From Panax quinquefolius (Eukaryota; Streptophyta; Magnoliopsida; Apiales; Araliaceae), in assembly GCA_020205615.1 (NCBI GenBank), contig CM035163.1, forward strand, positions 43,968,189 through 44,032,188: a DNA stretch of 64,000 bases, given 5' to 3'. This document shows, piece after piece, positions 26,537 through 38,026 of the stretch (position 1 is its first letter; every line of letters begins with the position of its first letter). The notes under the pieces were generated by a model that did not search any database, was not told where the DNA came from, and saw only the letters and a program-made list of their open reading frames with translations. Made by a program: the position numbers and the translations under genes.

Positions 26537-26537
<1 letters not shown>

Positions 26538-26909
26538 TGTCAAAGATGCTTCGCATCTTAAATAAAATCAAATCAAGTTGAATACGGAATAAAATTAAAA
26601 GTATCAAAGGCCTAAATTTATATGCGAGCGAAAGGGTTTGAAAACAGCTTTTCAAAACTTCACTTTTATATATGCTTGTAAAAAATGAAATTTTCAATAA
26701 ATCAAACCCTTTGTATATAGGTGCAAAGCACAAAATATCTTTTTAAAGCTTTTAAACACACACACACATAATGCATAGGGAATGAAAAAGTAGCGATAAC
26801 CATATTTCATTGAAGTTGGGGGGTGCCTAACACATTCCCCTCTCTTAAGCAAGCCCCTGAACTCCATGAATCTCGAGTTCCAGACCAATTAAATAGAGTC
26901 ACATGTTGG

Positions 26910-28809
26910 TGTTAGGTTTGTAATATTCATGAGCGCAATCAAATTGCACAAAAAGCGGAAACGTGTAAAAATTAGAGTTTAAAAATTTTACAAACCATAT
27001 ACCCGGATCATCCTTTATGCACAATTATTAGTTAAACAAAAAGATAAAGAATAAAAATCATACCCTTGAAGATTCGAGCTTCCTCAGGTATAAGTTCACC
27101 TCCAAATCCTTTCGCGTTCAACTTGAATCCACCGGGTTTGGTTCCTTTCTTTGATCAACGTTAGCCGCCCAAGTGTTTGGTCTCTAGAGGTGATCCACCA
27201 AGGAAGAAGAAAAATTCAAGAAGATGGGTATTTGGCCAAACCCTAGTTTTCTATCTCTCATAGAAAAGGAGCGTACTCTCCAACAATTGGAATCACGTAT
27301 GTTGTGAAAAAGTCAACAGCTCCTCTGACCCATAATAAGACTCCTCTTATTTATAGATGTAGGCAACCCTCCTTAACAATTAAGGAATTGGGTTTTATTT
27401 TAATTAATTAATTTTTTTTAATTAATTAAGCTCCTTAATCTTATTAGGGATAATTAATTAAATTCTTTTAATTAATTTAACCTCCTAATCTTATTAGGAT
27501 ATTTGAGAGTACTTTTATTAATTAATTCCCAAACTCCTTTAGGAATTAAATAATAATAAAAGGAATTAAATAATAGTAATTGTAATAATAATAATAAGAC
27601 TCCTCTTATTAATTTATATTTAATATTTTCAAAATATTAAATAATAAATATTAAGCTATTTAATTTATTCTATCACCATAGATTAAATTAAATATACTTA
27701 ACTTATTACTAAGATTATGCCATTAACTTCTTAAATAATTATTCTTCCTTTTATGGTGTGACCCTTTAGGTTCTCCATATTAAACCGATTAATGAATAAA
27801 TCAATTAGAATAATTCTAATCTTATTTAAATAAATAAATTAAAATATTAATTTATTTAAATAAATAATATTTATTCTACAATAGGGATAAGCCTCCCCTA
27901 GTGATCAACAACTTTCCAGATTATATAGATTTCAACATCAATCATAAAAGAACCTTTGAGTAAATAGTTACCAAATAATTCAATCCTTCCACCATCTGAT
28001 GTCCCAATTAAATATAAGGCATGTAATTACCGCCAAGTCTTATTTTATTTAATTATATGTTTTTCGATTCTTAAATGCACAACACCAAATAATGCAAATT
28101 AGAAACTCCTTTCTAATTTCATTCTCGCCGCCAAGGACTCTTTGGGTTGTCATTTATCGAATCACATAGGACATTCTCTTCTTTACTAGAAACGATAGAT
28201 TCTTTATTGATCATACATTATCTGCATGTACAACTTATTATACCCAAGCATACCCTTTGATATACCCTAAGGGTCTTAATGAATAAGTCAAAGTATAACT
28301 CATCATACACAAGATACTATGATGATCTCAAGTCCAAGGATCACTTGTACTACTATCACTTCAGGAATTCCTACTGACAGGCAAGTAAAACTCCATTAGG
28401 TATTCCTTAGCGAGCCACATTCAGTGAGCTTATTCTCTAATAAGTACCTACATACTTGCTTTAGTGTCTCCACACAAATGATCATGAAATCAATCATCCT
28501 CATCCAATGAGGAAGCAACGTATGTACCAATCTATCCGGATTCATTAATCCCCAATTTAGTAATCCAACGATTGGGAACTATTTTAGTTTTAAGCTTTCT
28601 AAGAATTTAGATCTCATTAGAATGATCATCATCATTATTCTAAAAGCATTGCTTAAAACTATGGGTTTATCACATATTATAAAGCAGCATCATGTAGATA
28701 ATTAAAAGCCTTTAATAAATTAATACTTTTTATTAATAAATGAATAAGATTGTTACAAAGTATATGCTTTATCATCAAACATGATTGGCTTGTGTGCATA
28801 CTACTTTCA
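26910..28809 (-). mobile_element. Solo LTR of the copia family
   Basis: A 1900-bp block from TGTTAGG to CTTTCA, flanked by the perfect duplication GTTGG (26905-26909 and 28810-28814). There is no primer site or coding sequence next to it, so it is a solo LTR from recombination between the LTRs of a former full element. It entered the family C LTR. Confidence 0.95.
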
Positions 28810-29220
28810 GTTGGGCCACATTGCCAAAATCTTTCAAAACTCGTATGAGTTGATACATCCATTTAAACTCATATCAACTGGCGACTCTGTCTAATTCAAC
28901 CCAATTATTAAAATTAAACTTTTTAAATCGTCGACATTGTAAGAACCCAAAACCCTAATAAGACTCGTATGTATAAAATCCCGTTATATAAATAAAATTT
29001 CTCCATTCTGAATGTGTTATGTTTTAATATATACTTAGTTTAACAAATTTGACCAAATAATTTTTTGTCCGAAAAACGTCGTGCTTGACACCTCGTGCTT
29101 AATTTTTTTTTTCCGTAATCGGACTTTTCGGCATATTTATTTTTGTAAGTTGCTTTGTCGTGCTTACACTGACAAAACGCTTTGTCGTGCTTGTTAGGAT
29201 TAGTGAGAAATCTAGGTTAA

Positions 29221-29305
29221 CAAACCCTAGCCCTAATTAGCAAAACCCTAACCCTAATTTATAAACCTAACCCTAATTAGCTAAACCAACCCTAATTAGC
29301 TTATG
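29221..29305. repeat. Telomere-like CCCTAA repeats in LTR
   Basis: Multiple AACCCTA / ACCCTAATTAG units lie in tandem with short spacers. The 3' LTR has the same block at about 38310-38400, and the related family B LTR has a longer one. Confidence 0.8.
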
Positions 29306-29578
29306 TTAACACCTAATCATGGTTAGTAAACTTCTAAACATCATTTAATATTCCTGATCATTAAAAACAAAATCCTAATCAAGATTAGTGAGGATTAGGG
29401 CATAATTAAGCTACTAAACAAACCTAACTAGCTCACAAGTAGGTTAGGAGTTACCATTCAAGTCCCTAGGCTGCACATGACATGCTTGTAACTCCAAAAC
29501 ATGACAATAGTCATCAGATCTGATATTTGTAGAGGCAAGTTGCTCAAAAAATGACCAAAAAGCCAAGTTGAAGAATTC

Positions 29579-29587
29579 TATAAATAG
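29579..29587 (+). promoter_or_regulatory. TATA box of Tekay-like 5' LTR
   Basis: CTATAAATAGG lies upstream of a stretch that opens with AACCTTAGGGC. The 3' LTR has CTATAATTAGG at 38691-38701, a change inside the box. Confidence 0.6.
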
Positions 29588-32500
29588 GAACCTTAGGGCT
29601 GAGCAAACTCACGAAATTCCTAAGCCTAGATACACTTAGAAACCTACCAAATCAAGCCTGGGAGTTAGCAGCAACAACATCAGAAGCTAGAATCGAAAAT
29701 CATTCAAGAAAAGGTACAAACCCTAGTTCATAGCTAGCTCTTTAATCCTTTGTTAATTTTGTTGTTTAGATATTTAAAATTATGTATTAGTATGCTAGAA
29801 ATTATGTTAGATTGGTAGAACACATTTTCAGAACATCTAGATGCCTTAATTAAGTGTTTTAAGAAATCTGGAAATTTTGAAAAACTAGGTCTAACAGTCG
29901 AATGTCAGGGCCTGTAGATTCATATGTGTTTATGTTTTGGTCTGTTAATTGTTTGGTATTTGTAGCCTGGTAGTAGGTCTTTAATCTGGAAAAGAAAAAA
30001 GGTTCATTTGAACCATAGATTTCAAATTATAGGTGGTCAAAGTGGGTTGACCGTTCACGGAATTGCAGTTTTCTGGGTTGCCCAAAAAACTCAAGAACAG
30101 TCAAACCGGCTACTTTGACCAAGCTTTTTAATCGCGTTCTAGTTGTGATTTTTGTAAAGTGTTGTTATAGATCTATACCCTGCTATATGTACTACATATA
30201 TATGATCTTAAATTACTAAAACAACTAAAAGGATTACTGGAATTAATGGTCAAAAGTCGTTGACCAAGCTTGACCAAGTTTTTACAGGTTGCTGAAAAGA
30301 AGAAGAAACGAAAAACGACATTTGGTTGTACTTTGACCAGCATAATTAGAGACCTTAGAGTATGCTTTGATCATGTTACTATTATATATAAGTACCCTGA
30401 CATATATACTACATGTTACAACAAACACCATACACATCTAATACACAGAATCAAAGATATTCAAACCACAAAACCGTTGACCAGCCATGACTACTGTTCT
30501 CGGTTACCCAGAAACTCAAGAACAACTCTGACAGTGACTTTGAGCCTCTATAACTTCTTGTTATATGTAGTTAAAGCCTAACGTATGATTCATAATGTAC
30601 TACTGTATGAGTACTACAACATCAACTCTTAACCAAACCAAAAATCATTAACAGTAGCTTTTTAATTAGTGGTCAAACTGGTCACTCGACCATGACCAAA
30701 CTGCTACCCAGAACTCAGAAACACCTACAGCGACACTTTCTGTCACTGAAGGGCTTTAGCGACAGATATGAATTGTTTTTCTAAAAATAAATTGTAAAAA
30801 TTAGAAATAATTAATAAATAAATATAAAAATAGTTTTAAAAATTATATTAAATAAATATAATTAAATTCTGATATGTTTACATAAAATTAATAATTATTT
30901 TATTTTATTTAGATATTATTAATAATTAACTTATTAATAAAGAAATTAGAATAATTATTTATAAATATTAAATAATTATGGAAAAATATTATTAATGATA
31001 TAAAATTATAATAAATGAATATAAATTATTTAAAAATAATAATCAAAGTTTTTATAAAATTTTAAGTAATTATTAATTACCTAAAATAGAAGTAAATGAT
31101 TTAAAACTCATTTGAAGAATAAATAAATGTTTTAAATACTTTAAAACTTCTAAAAACGTATTATAAAGGATAATTAAATTATCTAAAAATATAATAAAAT
31201 TTTATAAAAAAAATTTAGTCCATTTATCAACTTATTGATAATCGGAATAGATATTAAACACCGAAACCTTATTTAATCTAACCCGTTCATATGTAAATGA
31301 TATATTTGAGTATTATTATAAATACTAACGTGTTAGAATTATAAATATGAACATTCGTAGGTATTTTTAACGTTTGAATGGCATAACTTGACTGATCTAC
31401 GCTCAGGCAAGTTTACTAAACCCTACACTTATATCTTGATACCTTGAATTGCTTTCGATATATTATACCAAACCTAAACTTGAATTGCCAAATTATTGTA
31501 AAGTTATTGTTATAGTTTCAGCATAACTCAAAAATAAATTGTTTATTCATATGATAATGTTTATTGAGCATAAACTGTTGTGTCAAACAAAATCGTTTTG
31601 GTAAGACATCCTATATTGAAGTTGGGTATCCGTGAGGATCGTGATATAGTCGATGAATATATTGATACTAATGTTGGGTGCGTTTGAGCACTGGTAGGAT
31701 GAGATGCATACTCCTAGGATGTTGAATAGGCTAATCCCCTATCTCATATCTGAACAAAATTTCTAAGTTTGTGTGACTGACAGAAATAAAAAAAAAATCC
31801 AGAAATGGTTGAAATAAATAGAAATCCAGGAATGGTAACAACTATCATTCGAAATTCGAATTGTTGTATTTCTTCAAATCAAATATTGTTATAAATACAA
31901 GACTTGCTGAGCATGTCATAGCTCACCCTTGTAAATTATTCTTTTTGCAATTTTAGATGGTAACCCTGGAACATCTAGAGTAGATAAAGGGAAGCGTCCC
32001 TGCTTAGATTAGATTATATTCTTGTCTATTTGAATACCTTGTAATAAGAACTCGTTATGAGAATCATGTAATCGAATATTAATATTATGATATACATACA
32101 TACATATATATAACATCTTTTATTTCCATAATCGTGTTTTCTTACATATATAGATGTAAAATTAGACTTCTTTGAATCTAGGTGAGATCCTTGGGAACTA
32201 TTTATCTGAGTGAGGGTATTAATAGCATGGACTGTTCATTTTGTTATTGATACTCTGGATTTCGAATAGATAGTTACTATCGATACAATAGTATAAATTT
32301 GCTTGGCTTAAACTATACATCTGGGTGAGGGTATTGGTAATATGGATTATTCATGTTATTTCTGGTACTCTGAATTTCGGATAGATAGACTCTAGTCACA
32401 GATACAGCTCATATATCCAAGTGAGGGTATCCAAACACAGTAATAGTTCTCTAAAGAATTACCATCTGTTATGGGATACTGTGAATCTTAGATCTATGGG

Positions 32501-32643
32501 AATTATATCTGATAGTCCCTCTATTTAATGTAATATTTAATTAGATACCATGGGTGTATAGATTTAAATGCATTATATATCAATTCATTGCAAACACCAT
32601 ATCGGATACCATGAAAGTATAGATATGGGGGCGTTACAAATTT

Positions 32644-32655
32644 TGGTATCAAAGC
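32644..32655 (+). other. Primer-binding site of Tekay-like element
   Basis: TGGTATCAAAGC, the initiator tRNA-Met-type site with one change, lies five bases after the 5' LTR. Confidence 0.88.
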
Positions 32656-32800
32656 TTCAAGGCTATAGATATAAGGAAGAGAAATCTTAGTATATAGTCT
32701 TCGAGTCCATAAAAATTTTAAAGTACACATAAAATATAACAATAAAAATATTATGTTGTGTAAATTTCTATACCAGTAGTAAAGGAGTTTTCTTTTATAG

Positions 32801-33298
32801 ATGGCCAACTCCAATGCTGAAGAAATGGTGATAGTAATCAATCCACCGCAAATCGAGTCATTTATAGCTAGTGATGTAGAAGAGGAAGAATTGCTTTATG
32901 ATCAACAACTGCTAGATGCTGAGGAAGAAGACGATCCAGTAGCAGGACAATTAATGAGAATTGAAGAGCATGATGAAGCAATGGCATCACTAATTCAGGC
33001 AACAGAATTTGAGAATAATAAAATGAATTTTAGGGATGATCTAGCTGAGGGAATGCTACAACATGAGAGGGGGCATAATTATCGACTAAAAGTACAACTG
33101 CACCATGCACAAAGGGGCAGAAAGGAAATTCAGTCAAGACTTCTTAAAACATCTCTGGGAGTCTGAGATACTTTTAATGATTTGCAGCGCCGTATAGCTC
33201 GATATCCCGTAGAAGAAAAGAAAACGGCTTATCTCATCTTTCGATCTGTGATTTGTCACATAATTCTGGATTCCTTTGATGATATCAATGAATTCTAG
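32801..33298 (+). pseudogene. Extra open frame between primer site and gag
   Basis: A reading frame starts with MANSNAEEMVIVINPPQIE and runs 121 codons to a TGA at 33164. It continues in the same frame (DTFNDLQRRIARYPVEEKK...) to a TAG at 33296, about 165 codons in all. The first half is strongly acidic (several runs of E and D). The second half is basic and probably helical. I do not recognise a family. It lies before gag in its own frame block, with about 200 bases of non-coding DNA between them. It could be an extra gene of this lineage, an N-terminal gag relic or an acquired sequence. Confidence 0.55.
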
Positions 33299-33499
33299 AG
33301 ACTAGCATAGGTGGTTGAATGCTTTATATTAGTATAATAAAGAAGCATTCAAATTTTGTATTGTAATCAGTACTTTGTAAGATAGTAGTATGTTTAATTA
33401 TGAAGTTGTTCTGTAAGACCGTTGTGATATATAAAATAAACCCTATGTTGTGTTATTCAAATTCTTATGTGAATTTTGGTTATTGTTTTATATAGAATC

Positions 33500-34504
33500 A
33501 TGCCACCAACCAGAAGACCCCAAAGAGAAATGAATAATGATGATAACTCTACCCAACAATTAGTAGACCTTATGCTAGGAGTTGTAAATAGACCTGTGAA
33601 CCAAAGCACATCTTTCAAAAACTTTAAATTAGTTGGACCACCTGAGTTTAAAGGTACATCAGAACCTTTAGATGCACAGATTGGGATTTTTGAGATAGAG
33701 AAATTTTTCCTAGTAACCAATGTTAATAATAACCAAAAGACAACTTTTGCAACCTTTTTCTTGAAGGGTGAGGCTAATTATTTGTGGGAATCAACCAAAG
33801 GTCGGGTAGAAACTAAAATTGTTCCTTAGGATATATTTAAAGAGTTGTTCTTTGAAAACTATTTTTCCCAATCCCTGAAAGATCGTATGGAAATAAAATT
33901 TTTGGACTTAAAACAAGGAGATCTTACTGTAACCCAGTATACAACTAAGTTTAATGAACTGTCCAGGTTTGCTCCTCATCAAGTAACCACTGAACTTAGA
34001 AAGAATCGTAGGTTTCAGGAGGGTTTAAAACTTCAGATTCAGAGTAAGTTATCAGTACTCCAAATAAAGACTTTTTCAGAAATACTGGAGAAAGCTACTA
34101 TAGCTTAATGTAAGAATGAGAGTCTTGCTAAATTTCACCAGGACAAGAAAAATCAGAATGAAAGAGGGAAAATTAGGACAGAACCCAGTTCAGGTGGGTT
34201 TAATAACAAGCATAAATGGGATAATACTTTTTCTAACAACCCGGGGAAAAAGATAAGAAATACTAATAGCAACTTTAGTAATAATATTATTAAACCTTGT
34301 CCTACTTGTGGTAGGAAACATAAAGGAGAATGTTATCATAACAAATGTTTTAATTGTGGACAATTGGGACATTTTTCTCCCCAGTGTCCTCTTCTAAATA
34401 AAAATAGATGTTTTATTTGTGGTTCGTTGGACCATTTTTCTAAGAATTGTCCTAAACCTAAGAACCAAGGAGGAAAGGGGAATAGAGTACCAGAGAATAA
34501 TTAA
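33500..34504 (+). pseudogene. Tekay-like gag
   Basis: The frame opens with MPPTRRPQREMNN after a short leader. The capsid-like part contains FKGTSEPLDAQIGIFEIEKF, FFLKGEANYLWE and FNELSRFAPH. Near 34346-34387 and 34409-34450 there are two CCHC zinc knuckles, CFNCGQLGHFSPQC and CFICGSLDHFSKNC, preceded by a CPTCG...GEC half-knuckle. Stops interrupt it at 33827 (TAG) and 34106 (TAA), and it ends at a TAA at 34502. The frame is the same throughout. It would package the element's RNA if intact. Confidence 0.9.
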
Positions 34505-35050
34505 TCAACTGTAGCTGCACTTGGGGTTCGGAATCGACCTACCGTGAGAACATTTAATATGTCGGTGAGGGATGCTGTTGCTTCACAGGACGTGGTGACA
34601 GGTATCATCCCTATCAACACTTTTAATGCATATGTGTTATTCGATTCTGGTGCTACATGTTCTTTTGTGTCTAAATTTTTTTCTACAAAATTGAATATAC
34701 CTTGTGAAAGTTTAGACAAACCATTTTGTGTAGAAATTGCTAATAATGAAAGAATTCCGGTTAAAACCAAATACAAGAATTGTAGTGTAGTAATAAAAGG
34801 ACATAACTTTGCGGTAGATTTAATACCAATCTAGTTGGGAGAATTTGATGTAATTTTAGGAATGGATTGGTTAGTTAACCATAACGTGATGATTGATTGT
34901 CATCAAAAGCGTATAAACCTTTTGACTGCTTCAAAGTCAAAGGTAGTGTTCTACGGTAGTTGTTTACCTAAGCAATCTCGATGTTTGACTATAGTCCAGG
35001 CAGACAGATTACTTAGAAAGGGTTGTTTAGGATATTTGGCCTATATAGTT
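34505..35050 (+). pseudogene. Tekay-like aspartic protease region
   Basis: Continues in the gag frame. The active-site motif VLFDSGATCSFVS (Asp codon at 34643-34645) and the downstream FDVILGMDWL are both intact. A single TAG at 34832 lies between them. The protease would cut the gag-pol polyprotein. The domain reads through into RT without a frame change. Confidence 0.9.
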
Positions 35051-36430
35051 GATACTCGACAGGAAGGAGTAAAACTAGATCAAATTCCTATAGTTAAGGA
35101 TTTTCCTGATGTATTTCCAGATGACTTACCAGGTTTACCTCCAGATAGGGAAATTGAGTTTGTCATTGATCTTGCACCGGGAACGGCACCAATTTCTAAG
35201 GCACTGTACAGAATGACACCTATAGAACTGAAAGAGTTACTTATACAATTACAGGAACTCTTAGATAAAAAGTATATACAACCTAGTGTTTCACCCTAGG
35301 GAGCACCAGTATTGTTTGTAAAGAAGAAGGATGGAACTATGAGGCTATGCATAGATTATAGAGAGCTAAATAAGTTAACTATTAAAAATTAATATCCTTT
35401 ACCAAGGATTGATGATTTGTTTGACCAATTAAAGGGGGCCGAACATTTTTAAAAAATTGACCTTAGAACAGGTTATCATCAATTAAAGGTAAGAAAGGAG
35501 GATGTGCCGAAAACAGTGTTTAGGACACGCTATGGACATTAAGAGTTTCTTGTAATGTCTTTTGGATTGATAAATGCACCGGCAACATTTATGGATTTAA
35601 TGAATCGAGTGTTTAAACCATGCTTGGGCAAATTTGTTGTAGTGTTTATAGACGATATTCTGGTATACTCGAAAACACAGGAAGAGCATACTGAACACTT
35701 GAGAGTCGTTTTGGAGATATTACGAAAGGAACAACTTTATGCAAAGTTTTCCAAGTATGAATTCTGGTTGAAGAGAGTTCAATTTTTAGGTCATGTAATT
35801 GACAAAGATGGTATATCTGTTAATCCAACTAAGATCGAAATGGTTGTGAATTGGGAACAACCAACAACTCCAACAGAAGTATGAAGTTTTCTCGATTTAG
35901 CAGGTTATTATCGACGGTTAATAAAAGATTTTTCAAAAATAGCAATCCCATTAACCAATTTAACTCAAAAGACGGTGAAATACGTCTAGATAGATAAATG
36001 TGTGGAAAGCTTCCAAGAGTTGAAGAAGCGACTGAGCATTGCTCCAGTGTTATCCTTACCAGATGATACAAGAGGTCTGGTAGTATATAGTGACGCATCA
36101 CACAGAGGTTTAGGGTGTGTGTTGATGCAACATGGGAAAGTGATAGCTTATGCATCACGATAACTCAAAGATTATGAGAAGAGGTATCCTACTCATGATT
36201 TAGAGTTAGTCGCGGTAGTGTTTGCTCTAAAAATTTGGAGACATTACTTGTACGGGGAGAAGTGCGAGATATATACAGATCATAAATGTCTGAAATATAT
36301 TTTTACACAAAAGAACTTAATTTAAGGCAAAGACGATGGTTTGAACTGATAAAGGATTTTGATTGTGAAATCTTATATCATCCCGGTAAAGCCAATGTAG
36401 TAGCTGATGCATTAAGTAGAAAGAATCAGA
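35051..36430 (+). pseudogene. Tekay-like reverse transcriptase and RNase H
   Basis: Motifs in order: [49 protein letters not shown], the catalytic [10 protein letters not shown] (Asp pair near 35651), [10 protein letters not shown], then RNase H with [41 protein letters not shown] and [10 protein letters not shown]. Stops occur at 35297, 35391, 35450, 35540, 35882, 35987 and 36161 (several positions approximate). A run of four A residues at 36309-36312, where the frame calls for five, shifts the frame by one base. Everything downstream is in that new frame. Confidence 0.92.
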
Positions 36431-37980
36431 AAAAGCTGAATGTATTAACCACCTATGATAGGTTAATAAAAGATTTTGAAAATTTAGAAGTTGAGGTGGA
36501 TTGTCCAACTACCTCTACCCAAAAATTATACATTTTAGAGGAAGTTTCATCTCTGCTTATCAAAATCAAAGAGATATAGGAGAAGGATGAAGAGTGTCAG
36601 AAATACAAGTCTAATATAACTCATGACAAGTATAACAAATTCAGAATAGCTAAGGATGGAATAATAAGATATGAAGATAGAATCTGGGTTCCGTTAAACC
36701 AAGCTTTAAACGATGAAATTTTAAACGAAGCTCATAATTCTAAATTTGTCATATATCCTGGCAGCACTAAAATGTACAAGGATTTAAGTCGACACTTTTG
36801 GTGGTCAAATATGAAAAGAGAAATAGCTGAATGGGTAAGTAAATGTCTCACGTGTCAAAAGGTTAAGGCTGAACATCAACAGCCGAGTGGTTTACTTCAA
36901 CCCTTACCAATTCCTGAGTGGAAGTGGGAACATATAACTATGGATTTTGTTATTGGTCTTCCAACCACATAAAAAGGCCATAATACCATTTGGGTAATAG
37001 TGGACCGTTTATCTAAATCAGCTCACTTTTTACCTATTAAAATTACTCATAACTTGGATCACCTTGCCAAACTATACATTAACAAAATTATTTCTAGGCA
37101 TGGAGTACCTGTTTCAATAATATCAGATCGAGATCCACGTTTTACCTCAAATTTTTGGAAAAGCCTTCAGAAACACTTAGGAACACAATTAAGATTAAGT
37201 ACAACTTATCATCCTCAGACTGATGGACAGAGTGAGAGAACCATACAAACATTAGAGGATATGTTAAGAACTTGTATCATAGACTTCAAAGGAAGTTGGG
37301 AAGATCAGTTACCCTTAGTGGAATTTGCCTATAACAATAGTTATCATGCTAGCATAGGTATGCCACCCTATGAAGCTTTATATGGGAGGAAGTGTAGAAC
37401 ACCTTTATGTTGGGATGAAGTCGAGGAAAGAAAAATGCTAGGACCTAAAATAATTCAACAAACTACTGAAACCATCAGAATTATTCATCAACGATTACAA
37501 GCATCTCAAGATCGACAAAGAAAATATGATGATTCACATCGTCAACAACGAAACTTTAACGTAAGAAGTCACGTATTCTTGAAAGTATCTCCTTGGAAGG
37601 GCAAGATACATTTTGGCAAGAAAGGAAAACTAAGTCCTAGATTCATTGGACCTTTTGAAATTTTGAGGAGGGTGGGTGAAGTTGCTTATGAAATAGCACT
37701 ACCTCCTGAGTTGAATCATATCCATAATGTGTTTCATGTGTCCGTATTACGACCATATAAACCTGATTATAAACATGTTATACAATATGAACCAATCCAA
37801 ATAGAAAAAGATCTTTCTTATGCAGAAGAACCTGTGCAGATCGTCGACCATAAAGAACAAGTTCTGAGAAATAAAGTGATAGCATAGGTTAAAGTAATCT
37901 GGAGAAATCAGAACGTTGAAGAAGCTATATGGGAGCTTGAAGATAAAATGCGCGAAAATTATCCTCAATTATTTACTTGA
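36431..37980 (+). pseudogene. Tekay-like integrase with chromodomain-like tail
   Basis: The zinc-binding part reads EAHNSKFVIYPGSTKMYKDL and KCLTCQ. The second histidine position of the HHCC set is occupied by tyrosine. The catalytic core keeps its acidic residues in [20 protein letters not shown] and QTDGQSERT. The 37000-37887 stretch is open for 295 codons, the longest open frame in the element. After a TAG at 37885 the same frame continues VKVIWRNQNVEEAIWELEDK and ends at 37978-37980. This tail resembles the chromodomain found after integrase in plant chromoviruses. Other stops are at 36577 and 36970. Confidence 0.92.
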
Positions 37981-38015
37981 CATGTACTGTAATTTTGAGG
38001 ACGAAATTCTTATTA

Positions 38016-38026
38016 GTGTGGGGGAA
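38016..38026 (+). other. Polypurine tract of Tekay-like element
   Basis: GTGTGGGGGAA lies directly before the 3' LTR. Confidence 0.85.

Larger units (their letters stand above)
28938..32638 (+). mobile_element. 5' LTR of Tekay-like element
   Basis: 3701 bp, TGTAAGAACCC...GGGGGCGTTACA. It contains CCCTAA-type repeats (29221-29305), a TATA box (29579-29587), an AGCGACA/TGTCACT near-palindrome (30728-30767) and an extremely AT-rich block (30775-31260). Short open frames inside (for example 30270-30581) have equivalents in the 3' LTR and are not genes. Confidence 0.93.

Noticed and set aside
26303..26733. Open frames with Thr-His or Val-Cys runs
   Set aside because: They are translations of a CA microsatellite.
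29221..29305. True interstitial telomere
   Set aside because: The CCCTAA units are interrupted and degenerate and occur at the same LTR position in other copies, so they are part of the LTR.
30270..30581. 103-codon open frame in the Tekay-like 5' LTR, with a partner at 39447-39689 in the 3' LTR
   Set aside because: Its presence in both LTRs follows from LTR duplication. The two frames differ at the start by indels, and no likeness to a protein was seen.
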